Origin: Prevotella sp.
GTDB lineage: Bacteria; Bacteroidota; Bacteroidia; Bacteroidales; Bacteroidaceae
Assembly (NCBI GenBank): GCA_017428925.1
Contig: JAFRPY010000077.1
Coordinates: 22,509-86,508 of the forward strand
Direction: 5' to 3'
DNA: 64,000 nt
Part shown: piece after piece, positions 34,552 to 43,254 of the stretch
Layout of the letters: the number at the start of each line of letters is the position of its first letter
How positions within the stretch are numbered: position 1 is the first letter of the stretch
Position numbers and translations under genes: made by a program
Notes under the pieces: model-generated
Told to the model about the DNA's origin: nothing
What the model saw: only the letters and a program-made list of their open reading frames with translations
Databases searched by the model: none

Positions 34552-34610
34552 TAAATTTGCAGAAATGCCGTTTTAGGGTTTTCATATTCGCAAATTTGGT
34601 GTAAATTTGC
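34552..34610 (+). promoter_or_regulatory. Two identical -7 boxes before the AraC regulator
   Basis: TAAATTTGC at 34552-34560 and again at 34602-34610, 50 bp apart. The first gives a leader of about 45 nt to the ATG at 34614; the second would start transcription at or inside the start codon. Confidence 0.55.
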
Positions 34611-34613
34611 AAC

Positions 34614-35774
34614 ATGTTTACTACAATAGTCATTTTCCTTCCCATGTATGTGTCGGCCATTTTGGCCGCCTTCCTTGCGGTTGAGCTTGTTGATCGCTAT
34701 CAGTGGGTGAAATCTTTGCTGCTGGCATTCTTGATTGCCTGCACCTTCCTTTATGCGGGGCACGCAATATATTTCTCTTACTACACCAACCTGATACCCG
34801 TTTCTGATACGATATATAGCTTCTGCAACCTTGCCGTCTATCCCCTTTATTTCATCTATGTGGTGAACCTGACGGAAAAGCGCCCCCATCACTATTACTA
34901 TTGGCTCTCCCTTTTGCCGGCGGTTATCTGTTCGTTGGCCATGGGCTGCTGCTATGTGCTGATGGATTCGGCCGAGTGTTCCAGGTTCATTGAAGACTAT
35001 CTCTACAATAACGATTCTTCGGAACTTTCCGGAACCGCACTCTATGCCGTTTGGGTGCATGTTGTGTCGAAGATTCTGTTCGGGGTGCAGATTATTCCCA
35101 TCCTGGTGTTTGGCATGAAGAAAATCAACCGGTACAATAAGAATGTGAGAAGCTACTATGCCGACACCGACACCCGGTTGCTGGTGCATATCAAGGTGCT
35201 CTACATCATTTTCTTCGTCACCTCCACGGTTTCATTTGTCAGCAACATCATCGGCCGCCACAGTTTCCTGGATTCTCCTGACATGGTTGCCATTCCTTCG
35301 GTGCTTTTCTCCATGCTGATATTCACGCTTGCCTATGTGGGTATCAAGCGCGATTTCACGGCCGATGATATGGAGCAGGAGATGGCCGCCGACCCTGAAC
35401 TGCCGGTAGAACCTGTTGTGAGAAAGGCCGCGAATTCTTCGAAGGATCTCTGCCGCAGGATAGAACAGGTGATGAAAGACGAGAAAATGTTTCTGCGCAA
35501 CGACTTGAAAATCAGCGACCTTTCACTGCGTCTAGGATCAAACCGCAATTACATCTACAATGCCATTAACGTGGAAATGGGTGTTTCCTTTTCCGATTAT
35601 ATCAACCGCCAGCGCATCGACTATGCGGTTGCGATGATGCGTGAGCATCCCGACATGCCAGTCAACGAGGTCTACCTGAAAACGGGTTTTTCCTCTTCGA
35701 GTTCCTTTTACCGAAATTTCAGGCTATATATGGGCTGTACGCCCAAAGAATATGTGGAAAAGGCAAAGTTTTAG
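34614..35774 (+). CDS. AraC-family regulator with N-terminal membrane domain
   Basis: 386 aa. Six or seven membrane segments fill residues 1-245 (VIFLPMYVSAILAAFLAVEL onward). An acidic linker and a C-terminal AraC/XylS double HTH (about 280-385: LRNDLKISDLSLRLGSNRNY, VNEVYLKTGFSSSSSFYRNF, GCTPKEYVEKAKF) follow. It probably senses a membrane or envelope signal and controls nearby genes such as the phosphoethanolamine transferase 62 bp downstream. Start could also be Met11 at 34644 if transcription begins at the second promoter. Confidence 0.85.
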   Translation: MFTTIVIFLPMYVSAILAAFLAVELVDRYQWVKSLLLAFLIACTFLYAGHAIYFSYYTNLIPVSDTIYSFCNLAVYPLYFIYVVNLTEKRPHHYYYWLSLLPAVICSLAMGCCYVLMDSAECSRFIEDYLYNNDSSELSGTALYAVWVHVVSKILFGVQIIPILVFGMKKINRYNKNVRSYYADTDTRLLVHIKVLYIIFFVTSTVSFVSNIIGRHSFLDSPDMVAIPSVLFSMLIFTLAYVGIKRDFTADDMEQEMAADPELPVEPVVRKAANSSKDLCRRIEQVMKDEKMFLRNDLKISDLSLRLGSNRNYIYNAINVEMGVSFSDYINRQRIDYAVAMMREHPDMPVNEVYLKTGFSSSSSFYRNFRLYMGCTPKEYVEKAKF

Positions 35775-35836
35775 CCTGCACATTTGGCAGTTTCGAAAAT
35801 AATCACTAATTTCGCCCGCAAAATCTGACACACGCA

Positions 35837-37693
35837 ATGAGAAAGCGAAAAGAAAACATCTTAGTGAGACTTTTGGGATTGTTCTTTCATCCTATACGCC
35901 AAAACAGTGCCTTTTTCCTGTTTATGTTTTTGCTCGGAACGATATGCACGTTTGCCGTGGTGCCCGATCGTCCCAAGGCCCATGCCTATCCCCTGTGGTG
36001 GGCAGAGCTGTTTGCCGATGTCTATCTGCTTTGCGTGTTGTTGTCGATTCTGCCCAAGGTCGTAAGGAAATGGGTGAAGCGCATCTTCTATGTCATAGCC
36101 TATGGCGCAGCCATTGCCGACGTGTTCTGCTTCTCCAAGTTCGACTCTACGCTTACCCCGACGATGATGTTGCTGGTCGGAGAAACCAATGGCCGTGAGG
36201 CTGCCGAGTTCCTTTCCACCTTCCTTTCGCCTTCAATCATATTCGGACGCACCGGTTGGGTGCTGTTGCTTCTGCTTGTCCATGTGGTGTGGAGCATCTT
36301 CTGGTGGCGCAAGACCAAACCGAGTCATTCTTACCGCTATCGCGAATACCACCGGCCCGCAGGACCTCAGCTGACTCCCGAGGCCGACCGCGTGATGAAA
36401 GTGGTGATGGGACTGGCCTGTGCTGCATTCTTCGGATATTGCGTTTGGCAGACCTGGCCTAACAAGCAGGCCATGTCGCGGCTGATGTCGTACGACCGCA
36501 TCGGCGATGTGGAACACGAACTCACCAAGCCCGACAAGGCCAATCTCTACCTGCCAGTCTATCGCCTTGCCTTCTCGCTCTATGCCAATCGTCTTACCTC
36601 TACCCAGGTGGACACCATCATCGAGCGCGAAGACCATGTCGACGTGGATTCCTGTTCGTTCAAGAGTGCTAACATCGTGCTTATTTTCGGTGAGAGCTAC
36701 AACAAGAGCCATGCCCAGCTCTATGGTTACGACAAGCCGACAACGCCCCGACAGCTGGAACGCGCCAAGAACGGCGAGATATATCCTTTCACCGATGTTG
36801 TCGCCCCGTGGAACCTGACCAGTTTCGTCTTCAAACACCTGTTTTCGCTCTATTGCGTCGGCGACAGTGGCGAGTGGAGCGACTACCCGCTGTTCCCCGA
36901 AGTGTTCCGCAAGGCAGGTTATCACGTGACATTCCTCACCAATCAGTTCCTGCCACAGGCCAAAGAGGCCGTCTATGATTTCTCCGGCGGTTTCTTCTTG
37001 AATAATCCCGAGTTGTCGAAGGCAATGTTCGACACCCGTAACGACAAGCTGAGCTATTTCGACGAAGGACTGCTAAACGACTACGACCGGCTGAAGGGAG
37101 AGAATACCGACCACAATCTTATCATCTTCCACCTGAAAGGCCAGCACGTAGATTACCGCACCCGTTGCCCGAAGTCGAAGATGAAGTTCAAGCCCGCCGA
37201 CTATGACCGTCCGAAACTGAATGCTTCAGAGCTTCAGCGGTTGGCTTGGTACGATAACTCATTGCTCTACAACGACTCCATCGTCGACCAGATCATCCGT
37301 CGCTTCGAGCAGCAGGAGGCCATCGTGTTCTATGTTCCCGATCATGGCGAGCAGGTCTACGACAACGATGTGCACTTCATTTGCCGCAACCATGCGTCGG
37401 AAATCAATGCCCACATGGCACGCTATGAATACGAAATCCCGTTCTGGGTTTATATGTCGCCATCCTACAAGGAGGCGCATCCCGACGTGGTTTGGCAGGT
37501 GGAGCAGGCGCAGCATAAGCCGTTCATGACCGATGCCCTGGCCCACATGCTGGTCTATCTGGGGGGTATTCATACGAAGTCTTATCGCCGTGAGCTCAAT
37601 CTGTTGAGCATCAAGTACGATGAGGCCCGAAAGCGCATACTGAAAGACAAGACCGACTACGACGTTGTCATAAAAGGGGAAATGGGAAAATGA
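35837..37693 (+). CDS. Phosphoethanolamine transferase (EptA-like sulfatase fold)
   Basis: 618 aa. About five membrane segments in residues 1-190, then a sulfatase-fold catalytic domain. IVLIFGESYNKSHAQLYGYD carries the metal-binding Glu, PWNLTSFVFKH the likely nucleophile Thr, and VPDHGEQVYD the Asp/His pair. It probably transfers phosphoethanolamine to lipid A or surface glycan and may affect resistance to cationic peptides. The last codons lie in an 8-bp tandem array that runs into the acyltransferase gene. The nearest promoter-like box is a weak TAATTTCGC near 35805. Confidence 0.85.
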   Translation: MRKRKENILVRLLGLFFHPIRQNSAFFLFMFLLGTICTFAVVPDRPKAHAYPLWWAELFADVYLLCVLLSILPKVVRKWVKRIFYVIAYGAAIADVFCFSKFDSTLTPTMMLLVGETNGREAAEFLSTFLSPSIIFGRTGWVLLLLLVHVVWSIFWWRKTKPSHSYRYREYHRPAGPQLTPEADRVMKVVMGLACAAFFGYCVWQTWPNKQAMSRLMSYDRIGDVEHELTKPDKANLYLPVYRLAFSLYANRLTSTQVDTIIEREDHVDVDSCSFKSANIVLIFGESYNKSHAQLYGYDKPTTPRQLERAKNGEIYPFTDVVAPWNLTSFVFKHLFSLYCVGDSGEWSDYPLFPEVFRKAGYHVTFLTNQFLPQAKEAVYDFSGGFFLNNPELSKAMFDTRNDKLSYFDEGLLNDYDRLKGENTDHNLIIFHLKGQHVDYRTRCPKSKMKFKPADYDRPKLNASELQRLAWYDNSLLYNDSIVDQIIRRFEQQEAIVFYVPDHGEQVYDNDVHFICRNHASEINAHMARYEYEIPFWVYMSPSYKEAHPDVVWQVEQAQHKPFMTDALAHMLVYLGGIHTKSYRRELNLLSIKYDEARKRILKDKTDYDVVIKGEMGK

Positions 37694-37747
37694 GAAATGG
37701 AGAAAATGAGAGAATGAGAAATGGAGAAAATGAGAAATGGGGAGTTT
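37684..37747. repeat. 8-bp tandem array spanning a stop and the next start
   Basis: Eight units related to GAGAAATG/GAGAAAAT/GAGAGAAT. The array contains the transferase stop codon (37691-37693) and both candidate start codons of the acyltransferase (37721 and 37730). Confidence 0.85.
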
Positions 37748-38875
37748 TTGAGCCGCACTGAATCGGCGACGCTGCGCGGCATCGCCATTCTCGGCATTAT
37801 TCTTCACAACTACTGTCATTTCCTGAATTTTGCCGTTAAGGAGAACGAGTATAAATTCGATGCAGCGCGCCCCATGCAGTTTCTCGACCGCCTTGTATCC
37901 CTCGACAGCGACCTGTTCATCCATTTCTTTTCCTTCTTTGGACACTATGGTGTCCCCATCTTCCTTTTCATCAGCGGATATGGATTGGTGAAGAAATATG
38001 AAGCCTACCCCCACCCCCTCCCCAAGGGAGGGGAGTCTGTCAGCGCAAAAGAAGCCTTCCCTTCGGGGAGGTTTGGAGGGGCTTTCATTAAATACCATTT
38101 CCTCAAGCTGTTCCGCCTGATGATTATCGGATATCTGGTGTTCATCGGTGTTTATTTGCTTCGCCATTCCGATGGTGCCCAGGTATATTCGTGGGACCAT
38201 GTGCTCACGCAGCTCACCATGACCATCAACTTCCTCTATTTCGATCCCGACCACATCATCAAGCCCGGTCCCTATTGGTTTTTCGGGTTGATGCTTCAGC
38301 TGTATGTGCTCTACATTCTGGTCATTCACCGTTGGCGGAACCATTGGCTGCTGTTGGCATTGGCGTTGGGTTCAGTCGTGCTGGAAGGATGCTTTGTCGA
38401 TAGTCAGGATTGGCTCAACTACGTGCGCTACAATTTCGTCGGCGGACTGTTGCCTTTCTGTATGGGTGTGTGGGTAGCGAGGAAAGAGGAGAGAGGAGAG
38501 AGGAGCGAGGAGAGTAATCCCCTGGCTCTTACCGCTTCACTTTTGGTTTCCGCTCTTTTCGTCCTTTTCGGCAGTCTGAACTTTTTTACATGGCTGTTCG
38601 TTCCCGTTTTTGTGGTAACGGGTGCCATTGCCACAATAAAATTAATGTCTCATCTCCGTAACTCCCTCCCTTTGGGAGGGTTAGGGGTGGGCCCCTGGTT
38701 CGGCAGCATATCCGCGGCCCTCTTTGTGATGCATCCCGTGATGCGTGAACTGATTATCGGCCATTACCGCAAGGTCGACATTTATGGTGGCATCGCCATC
38801 TACCTGCTCTCGTGCGTGGCCCTTGCCATGCTACTAAAATGGATTTTGCAATTTATCCCCAAACCCAAATTATAG
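37721..38875 (+). CDS. Acyltransferase family 3 membrane protein, with repeat-encoded inserts
   Basis: 384 aa. Acyltransferase_3/OatA-type integral membrane enzyme: SRTESATLRGIAILGIILHN with the His, then multiple membrane segments, VPIFLFISGYGLV and LFVMHPVMREL near the end. It would O-acetylate (or otherwise acylate) a surface polysaccharide or lipid. Three stretches do not look like the family: residues about 95-123 (PHPLPKGGESVSAKEAF), 249-262 (RKEERGERSEESN) and 311-322 (NSLPLGGLGVGP). The first and third are translated GC-rich repeat elements and the second a purine tandem repeat; all fall in loops between membrane segments. Start is 37721 or 37730; both lie in the tandem array. Confidence 0.83.
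   Translation: MEKMRNGEFLSRTESATLRGIAILGIILHNYCHFLNFAVKENEYKFDAARPMQFLDRLVSLDSDLFIHFFSFFGHYGVPIFLFISGYGLVKKYEAYPHPLPKGGESVSAKEAFPSGRFGGAFIKYHFLKLFRLMIIGYLVFIGVYLLRHSDGAQVYSWDHVLTQLTMTINFLYFDPDHIIKPGPYWFFGLMLQLYVLYILVIHRWRNHWLLLALALGSVVLEGCFVDSQDWLNYVRYNFVGGLLPFCMGVWVARKEERGERSEESNPLALTASLLVSALFVLFGSLNFFTWLFVPVFVVTGAIATIKLMSHLRNSLPLGGLGVGPWFGSISAALFVMHPVMRELIIGHYRKVDIYGGIAIYLLSCVALAMLLKWILQFIPKPKL
38003..38086. repeat. GC-rich double-hairpin element, orientation A, in frame
   Basis: CCCTCCCCAAGGGAGGGG, then spacer GTCAGCGCAAAAGAAG, then CCTTCCCTTCGGGGAGG and TTTGGAGGGGC. Its reverse complement is found at 39640-39715 in the next gene. Read without a stop in the acyltransferase. Confidence 0.85.
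38661..38694. repeat. GC-rich palindromic repeat, in frame
   Basis: CTCCCTCCCTTTGGGAGGG followed by TTAGGGGTGGGCCCC, inside the first acyltransferase gene. Confidence 0.75.
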
Positions 38876-38879
38876 CCCG

Positions 38880-38922
38880 CTCTCCCAACTCCCTCCCTAT
38901 AGGGAGGGCAGGGGTGGGTCTC
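38880..38922. repeat. GC-rich palindromic repeat between acyltransferase genes
   Basis: CTCCCTCCCTATAGGGAGGG followed by CAGGGGTGGG; fills the gap between the first acyltransferase stop and the second start. Confidence 0.75.
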
Positions 38923-38928
38923 CTTTTT

Positions 38929-40077
38929 ATGAACTGGAACGACCTCAGCCGATACCGCGCACCACTGATGGGTTTTGCAATGCTCATCGTCATGCTTTTC
39001 CATGTACCCCTGTCGCGCAACGATTTGTTCTACGGACTGATGCGTTGCGGCAACAACGGAGTCGACATGTTCCTTTTCCTCAGTGGAATCGGACTGTGGT
39101 ATTCGTGGACGAAGAAAATCCCCCTTAGGGGGAATGATTCTTCACTCTTCACTCTTCACTCTTCACTTATTCTAAATTTCTACTACCGCCGCTTCCTGCG
39201 CCTATATCCCGCATGGCTCATCATTGCCAGTCTTTATTATATCCCTCAGTACTGGCCCAATGGTGGCGGCTATAGCCCCAATCTGTTCCATCTCGTGGCC
39301 AATATTTTGGTGGGGTGGAGTTTTTGGCGCATCGACGACCTGACGTTTTGGTTCGTTCCGGCCATCATCGTGCTCTATCTTATTGCCCCCTTCTATATGA
39401 TGTTCATCCAGCGCAACCGCGTATGGCGCTGGCTTCCGTTAGTAATGATTTTGTGGTACCTGTTGGTGCGCGACTGGCCTCCGCTATGGGGTGCCGTGGG
39501 CCATGTGGAAATCTTCTGGAGCCGCATCCCCGTCTTCCTGCTGGGCATTAATGCTGGAGAGTGGGTAAAAACCCACCCCCTAACCCCCTCAGGGGAAACC
39601 CACCCCCTAACCCCCTCCCGAAGGGATGGGGAAGGCCCATCCAAACCTTCCCAAAGAGAAGGCTTCTTTTGCGCTGACAGGCTCCCCTCCCTTGGGGAGG
39701 GGTTGGGGGTGGGCCTTATTTTCCTCCTTTCCATCTGGTACTGCGTTTATATTGAGGGCCATCGCCACGGTGCCTTTCCCCCGGCTGCCGAGCGCATGGT
39801 ATATATTCCCTTGGCCGTCAGCACGATGTTTTTGATGTGTCAGGTCTTCCGGCATACACCCTCATGGCTGCTCCGTGCTTTCACCTTCGTGGGAGGCATT
39901 TCGCTTGAAATCTATCTCGTACATGTCCAGTTTGTGCTGGTCTATATCAAGTCCTACCGACTGGGCTATTGGCCCACCTTCCTGCTGCTACTCGCCATCA
40001 GCATTCCCCTGGCATGGATGCTCAGTAGGCTTGTTGGATGGCTTGTCAATAAGTTCCTGCCAAGAGGCGAAAAGTAA
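38929..40077 (+). CDS. Second acyltransferase family 3 protein, with large repeat-encoded insert
   Basis: 382 aa from the ATG at 38929. Family features: NWNDLSRYRAPLMGFAMLIV with LFHVPLSRND, NNGVDMFLFLSGIGLW, YYRRFLRLYPAWLI, and ISLEIYLVHVQFVL near the end. It probably acylates a surface glycan like its neighbour. Two foreign stretches occur: residues about 63-80 (LRGNDSSLFTLHSSLILN) from a 7-bp tandem repeat, and about 214-262 (KTHPLTPSGETHPLTP through SLGEGLGVG) from GC-rich elements at 39569-39715. Both lie in loops. The stop codon TAA is also the start of a 22-bp palindromic tandem array. The upstream frame from 38812 is an open extension through the repeat and is rejected. Confidence 0.82.
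   Translation: MNWNDLSRYRAPLMGFAMLIVMLFHVPLSRNDLFYGLMRCGNNGVDMFLFLSGIGLWYSWTKKIPLRGNDSSLFTLHSSLILNFYYRRFLRLYPAWLIIASLYYIPQYWPNGGGYSPNLFHLVANILVGWSFWRIDDLTFWFVPAIIVLYLIAPFYMMFIQRNRVWRWLPLVMILWYLLVRDWPPLWGAVGHVEIFWSRIPVFLLGINAGEWVKTHPLTPSGETHPLTPSRRDGEGPSKPSQREGFFCADRLPSLGEGLGVGLIFLLSIWYCVYIEGHRHGAFPPAAERMVYIPLAVSTMFLMCQVFRHTPSWLLRAFTFVGGISLEIYLVHVQFVLVYIKSYRLGYWPTFLLLLAISIPLAWMLSRLVGWLVNKFLPRGEK
39117..39180. repeat. 7-bp tandem array inside an acyltransferase gene
   Basis: CCCCCTTAGGGGG is followed by repeated TCTTCAC units (TTCTTCACTCTTCACTCTTC and onward). The reverse complement (GTGAAGA units) is found intergenically at 45906-45940. Confidence 0.75.
39569..39715. repeat. Composite GC-rich element, orientation B, in frame
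   Basis: Two CACCCCCTAACCCCCTC units, then ACCTTCCCAAAGAGAAGG, the spacer CTTCTTTTGCGCTGACAG and CTCCCCTCCCTTGGGGAGGG with TTGGGGGTGGGCC. The right half is the reverse complement of the element at 38003-38086. Open in the acyltransferase frame for its full 147 bp (49 codons). Confidence 0.85.
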
Positions 40078-40163
40078 TTTAGACTAAATTACTTACCAAT
40101 TTAGACTAAATTACTTTGCAATTTAGACTAAATTACTTTGCAATTTAGACTAAATTACTTTTT
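40076..40163. repeat. Four tandem 22-bp palindromic units
   Basis: Units start at 40076, 40098, 40120 and 40142. Each contains the perfect 15-bp palindrome AATTTAGACTAAATT followed by ACTTTGC or a variant. The first unit begins inside the stop codon of the acyltransferase gene. Confidence 0.9.
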
Positions 40164-40449
40164 CGTTCTGGATGATTTGTTTTTCCGCTGATGGACAAAC
40201 ATCCAAAATAATCTCACAAAAACAGCGAATGCGAATAACTCCCCTCCCCTTGGGAGGGGTAGGGGTGGGCCTTAAACGGAAAGATTTGTGGCAGATTTTT
40301 GAAGATTTTTGTTTAAAAAAGTGTAGGGGTGCTGAGTAGCTACTTTGATGTTTTAAAATGTTAAGGAAAACAAAATTCCCCGTAAATTATAATATGTTAA
40401 CAAGAATAAGATTTTTATTATAATTTAAAGAAATTTTATGAGAATGGCG
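40164..40449. other. Gene-free repeat-rich spacer
   Basis: No supported frame. It holds CACAAAAACAGCGAATGCG at 40215, a GC-rich palindrome at 40239-40272 and AAGATTTGTGGCAGATTTTT with GAAGATTTTTG at 40281-40311, the same order as at 14455-14618. Confidence 0.6.
40239..40272. repeat. GC-rich palindromic repeat
   Basis: CTCCCCTCCCCTTGGGAGGGG followed by TAGGGGTGGGCC; intergenic copy. Confidence 0.75.
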
Positions 40450-40458
40450 TATCTTTGC
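40450..40458 (+). promoter_or_regulatory. -7 box for the fimbrillin operon
   Basis: TATCTTTGC; leader of about 115 nt to the ATG at 40580. Confidence 0.6.
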
Positions 40459-40579
40459 AATTAGTATTATGCAGTGATATTATCAACTTAGAATAAACTC
40501 GATCTTAGCGGAGATGATGAATATTTTACTCCGTTGCGACTATACGTTTAATGTAAATAATAATAAACGCTATATAGTA

Positions 40580-40825
40580 ATGAAGAAAAAACGATTAGAA
40601 CCCTATTTGCAACCCGCCGTCGACACGATACAGATGCACGGTGGGGAGACGGTGCTGGATGCAGTTTCCGGCAGGACAAGCATCACAGACCTTGACACAG
40701 GACAGGACCTTGGCACCGACGCTACCGGCGGCGCCAAGGAAGGCTTCACATTCTGGCAGGACGACGACGAATTCCTGTCGTCAATAGAAAACACAACCCT
40801 CAGACTATCAAGTAATGAAGAATAA
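40580..40825 (+). CDS. Small acidic protein upstream of a fimbrillin-like gene
   Basis: 81 aa from MKKKRLEPYLQPAVDTIQMH. No signal peptide. The start (KKxxxxxYxxPxxxxIxMxG) is like many short Bacteroidetes proteins of unknown role that precede surface lipoprotein genes. The remainder is Asp/Gly/Thr-rich and acidic. It overlaps the fimbrillin start by 11 bp, so the two are coupled. It could be a regulator, an export-related peptide or a leader. The longer frame from 40514 has an ordinary AT-rich 5' UTR sequence and is less likely. Confidence 0.6.
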   Translation: MKKKRLEPYLQPAVDTIQMHGGETVLDAVSGRTSITDLDTGQDLGTDATGGAKEGFTFWQDDDEFLSSIENTTLRLSSNEE

Positions 40826-43244
40826 CATGAAAACGACAAAAATCATAATGGCTGCCGCTATCACGGCTGTGCTCGCGGCATGCTCCGTGGAGAGCGACTT
40901 ACAGTCGCAACAGCAAAAACGTGGCAACTACGGCGAGGAAATTCCCGTCACCGCCAACCGCGAAGACGCCGGAACGCGCGCCGGACTCAATCCATCGAGT
41001 CCGAAGAAGAGCATCTGGCAGGAGGGTGACCAGCTCACCATCTGGACCGGCGAGGGATTCACTGAGGATAACATGTCGACAGGAAGTTTCACCCTGAAAA
41101 ACGGGGCTGGAACCAATGCCGCCATCTTCTGGGGACGACTGAAATACACCGATTTCCCCGACGATGACACCCCGCTCACCGCCGTGGTCGACAATGGCGC
41201 CGACATGGTGGATTGCTCGTCGGGAACCGAGGCCGTAGTTGATTTCTCCACACAGCAGTATGCCACAGCCGAGTCGGTGCTGCATTACGATGTGCTCTAC
41301 GGAACGGCCACCTATGGCAACCGCGATTTTCAGTTCAGTCACACCATGAGTTTCGTGCGCTGGACCATATCGGTCAGCGGCATCACCGAGGCAACTACAT
41401 GTTCCATCGTGCTGAGTGCCGGCGGACTGTGCAATACGGCCACGCTCGATCTCGCCACGGGTACGCTGACGGCTGGCAACGAGGGTAACATCACGCTGAC
41501 CGACGTCAGTTTGGATGCCACGGGAAAGGCAGTGCTCTATGTAGCCCTGTTCCCCGGAGCCATTACCACAGGCATGAAGGCCGTGGTGATAATGGCCGAC
41601 GGCAAAGTCACCGACGGAAATCTTGGCGACGGAAATTCTTTCACGCTGAGACCGAACACGCTCAACACGGCGGCCAACAATTTCAGTGAGCCGGGAACAT
41701 TGAGTTTCACCTTTACCGCAACTTCACCTGATGCGGTTGCCTATACCGCGGATGAGACCGACAACTACAGTGTCACCAGCTACGGGCAGTATACGACTGG
41801 CGGCGTAGAAAAGACGATACCCTTGGCATGGGAGATTGAAAAATATGAATATTCCGACGACGACGGTGCAACATGGACCGACAATGGCACGACGAAGCCG
41901 GCATGGCTCACCGCGCTGAGCACCGAGAGCGGCAACGGCGGCACCACTGCTGAAACGGGCACGGCCACCGTAGACGCCGATTCGTATATCACCGACTTCA
42001 AGGCCGAGCGCGACAACGCGCTGAAGAATGCCACGGCCCAGACGGACTACGACCTTTCACAGGGCGGTGAGACGGCCAACTGCTACGTCATCTCAGCTCC
42101 GGGAACCTATAAAATTCCGCTGATTTATGGTAATGCACGAAAGGCTGACGGCACGCTGAATACGAGTAGTTTTCAAACGGCCAATACAGGTACAAGAATC
42201 CTCTCGAATTTTATCAACTACAAGGGCACGGCTATTACCGATATGTTGCTGAGTAGCAGCGGCGACACGCCTACCACTGCTGAATTGGTGTGGAGCGACG
42301 CCGGTGCAAACATCGTCAGTTCGCCCGCCATCAGCGGTGATTTCCTGACCTTCGAAATTAAAAAAGATGACTTGCAGCAGGGCAATGCCGTGGTGGCCGT
42401 AAAGGATGCCGACGGCTTGGTGATGTGGAGTTGGCACCTGTGGTTCGCCCCGGCATCGGTGCTGAACACTATTGCCGTGACAAACTCCTCAGGCAATGTT
42501 TACGACTTCAGCGAGGAACCTCTGGGTATGAAATATACAGAGTGGAACCGCTCCACCTATACGCAGAACCGTAAGGTTCGCGTCACTCTCCGACAAACTG
42601 TTGTGCCGTCGAACACAACAACTTTCGAAATCACGCAGACTCCCGGTTCGGAAAAGAGCCCTGCCTCCACGCTGTATCAGTGGGGTCGAAAGGATGCCTT
42701 CCCCGGTGTTGACGATGCCAGCGTAAGCGGCAGTTTCAGCAAAGTTTCTGGAAGGAAATCTTATGATGTGGCCATCCAAAATCCAGGTGTTTTCTATTAT
42801 AATTCAGGATCTACTGGCTGGTGTACTATAGGATATTTCAATGCATGGTCGGTGGATAAAACTACTAAATCGCCAGCTGACAACACCGTAGTGAAATCAA
42901 TTTACGACCCCAGTCCTGCAGGCTTCCATCTGCCTGAAAAGAATGCCTTTACTATTTTTTCTATATCCAATGTAGATGGCAGTTTTGACAAAGGATGGAA
43001 CTTCTGGACCAACACCAATAAGACGGAATCCATTTACTTTCCAGCTGTGGGTCTTCGTCCTTTTAATTCAGGTACGTTGTCATCATCGTCGGTGGGAAGT
43101 ATTGGCTACTGTTGGACGGCAATCGCCAGCTCCAATACCAGTGGCAGTGGTTGGACATTGTTATTTAGGAACAATAATGTGAATCCTGGAATGGATAATT
43201 TTTTGAGCTCTAATGGTGCATCTGTTCGTCCTGTGAAGGACTAA
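40815..43244 (+). CDS. Fimbrillin-like (Mfa-like) surface lipoprotein with FISUMP-type end
   Basis: 809 aa. Signal peptide and lipobox LAAC (Cys about residue 22). The first ~290 residues follow the fimbrillin/Mfa_like_1 pattern: TRAGLNPSSPKKSIWQEGDQ, paired beta strands and a lipid-anchored precursor. The middle is Thr/Asn/Asp-rich. The last ~200 residues (YDPSPAGFHLP through NGASVRPVKD) match the FISUMP-type carbohydrate-associated or adhesin domain. Likely a surface adhesin or minor-fimbria tip protein. Starts with two in-frame ATGs (40815 and 40827). Very large for a fimbrillin, suggesting a fusion. Confidence 0.8.
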   Translation: MKNNMKTTKIIMAAAITAVLAACSVESDLQSQQQKRGNYGEEIPVTANREDAGTRAGLNPSSPKKSIWQEGDQLTIWTGEGFTEDNMSTGSFTLKNGAGTNAAIFWGRLKYTDFPDDDTPLTAVVDNGADMVDCSSGTEAVVDFSTQQYATAESVLHYDVLYGTATYGNRDFQFSHTMSFVRWTISVSGITEATTCSIVLSAGGLCNTATLDLATGTLTAGNEGNITLTDVSLDATGKAVLYVALFPGAITTGMKAVVIMADGKVTDGNLGDGNSFTLRPNTLNTAANNFSEPGTLSFTFTATSPDAVAYTADETDNYSVTSYGQYTTGGVEKTIPLAWEIEKYEYSDDDGATWTDNGTTKPAWLTALSTESGNGGTTAETGTATVDADSYITDFKAERDNALKNATAQTDYDLSQGGETANCYVISAPGTYKIPLIYGNARKADGTLNTSSFQTANTGTRILSNFINYKGTAITDMLLSSSGDTPTTAELVWSDAGANIVSSPAISGDFLTFEIKKDDLQQGNAVVAVKDADGLVMWSWHLWFAPASVLNTIAVTNSSGNVYDFSEEPLGMKYTEWNRSTYTQNRKVRVTLRQTVVPSNTTTFEITQTPGSEKSPASTLYQWGRKDAFPGVDDASVSGSFSKVSGRKSYDVAIQNPGVFYYNSGSTGWCTIGYFNAWSVDKTTKSPADNTVVKSIYDPSPAGFHLPEKNAFTIFSISNVDGSFDKGWNFWTNTNKTESIYFPAVGLRPFNSGTLSSSSVGSIGYCWTAIASSNTSGSGWTLLFRNNNVNPGMDNFLSSNGASVRPVKD

Positions 43245-43254
43245 TTAAAAGCGC

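Noticed and set aside
37259-38344. 361-aa minus-strand frame over the phosphoethanolamine transferase and acyltransferase genes
   Set aside because: Antisense to two well-supported genes. It is long only because the GC-rich repeat is stop-free in several frames; its repeat-coded peptide matches the plus-strand one in the next gene, which helped show the inverted orientation.
38812-38928. N-terminal extension of the second acyltransferase
   Set aside because: It overlaps the end of the first acyltransferase in another frame and runs through a GC-rich repeat; the domain starts at the ATG at 38929.
40076-40163. CRISPR-like array
   Set aside because: The 22-bp units are directly joined; there are no unique spacers of 25-40 bp and no cas genes.
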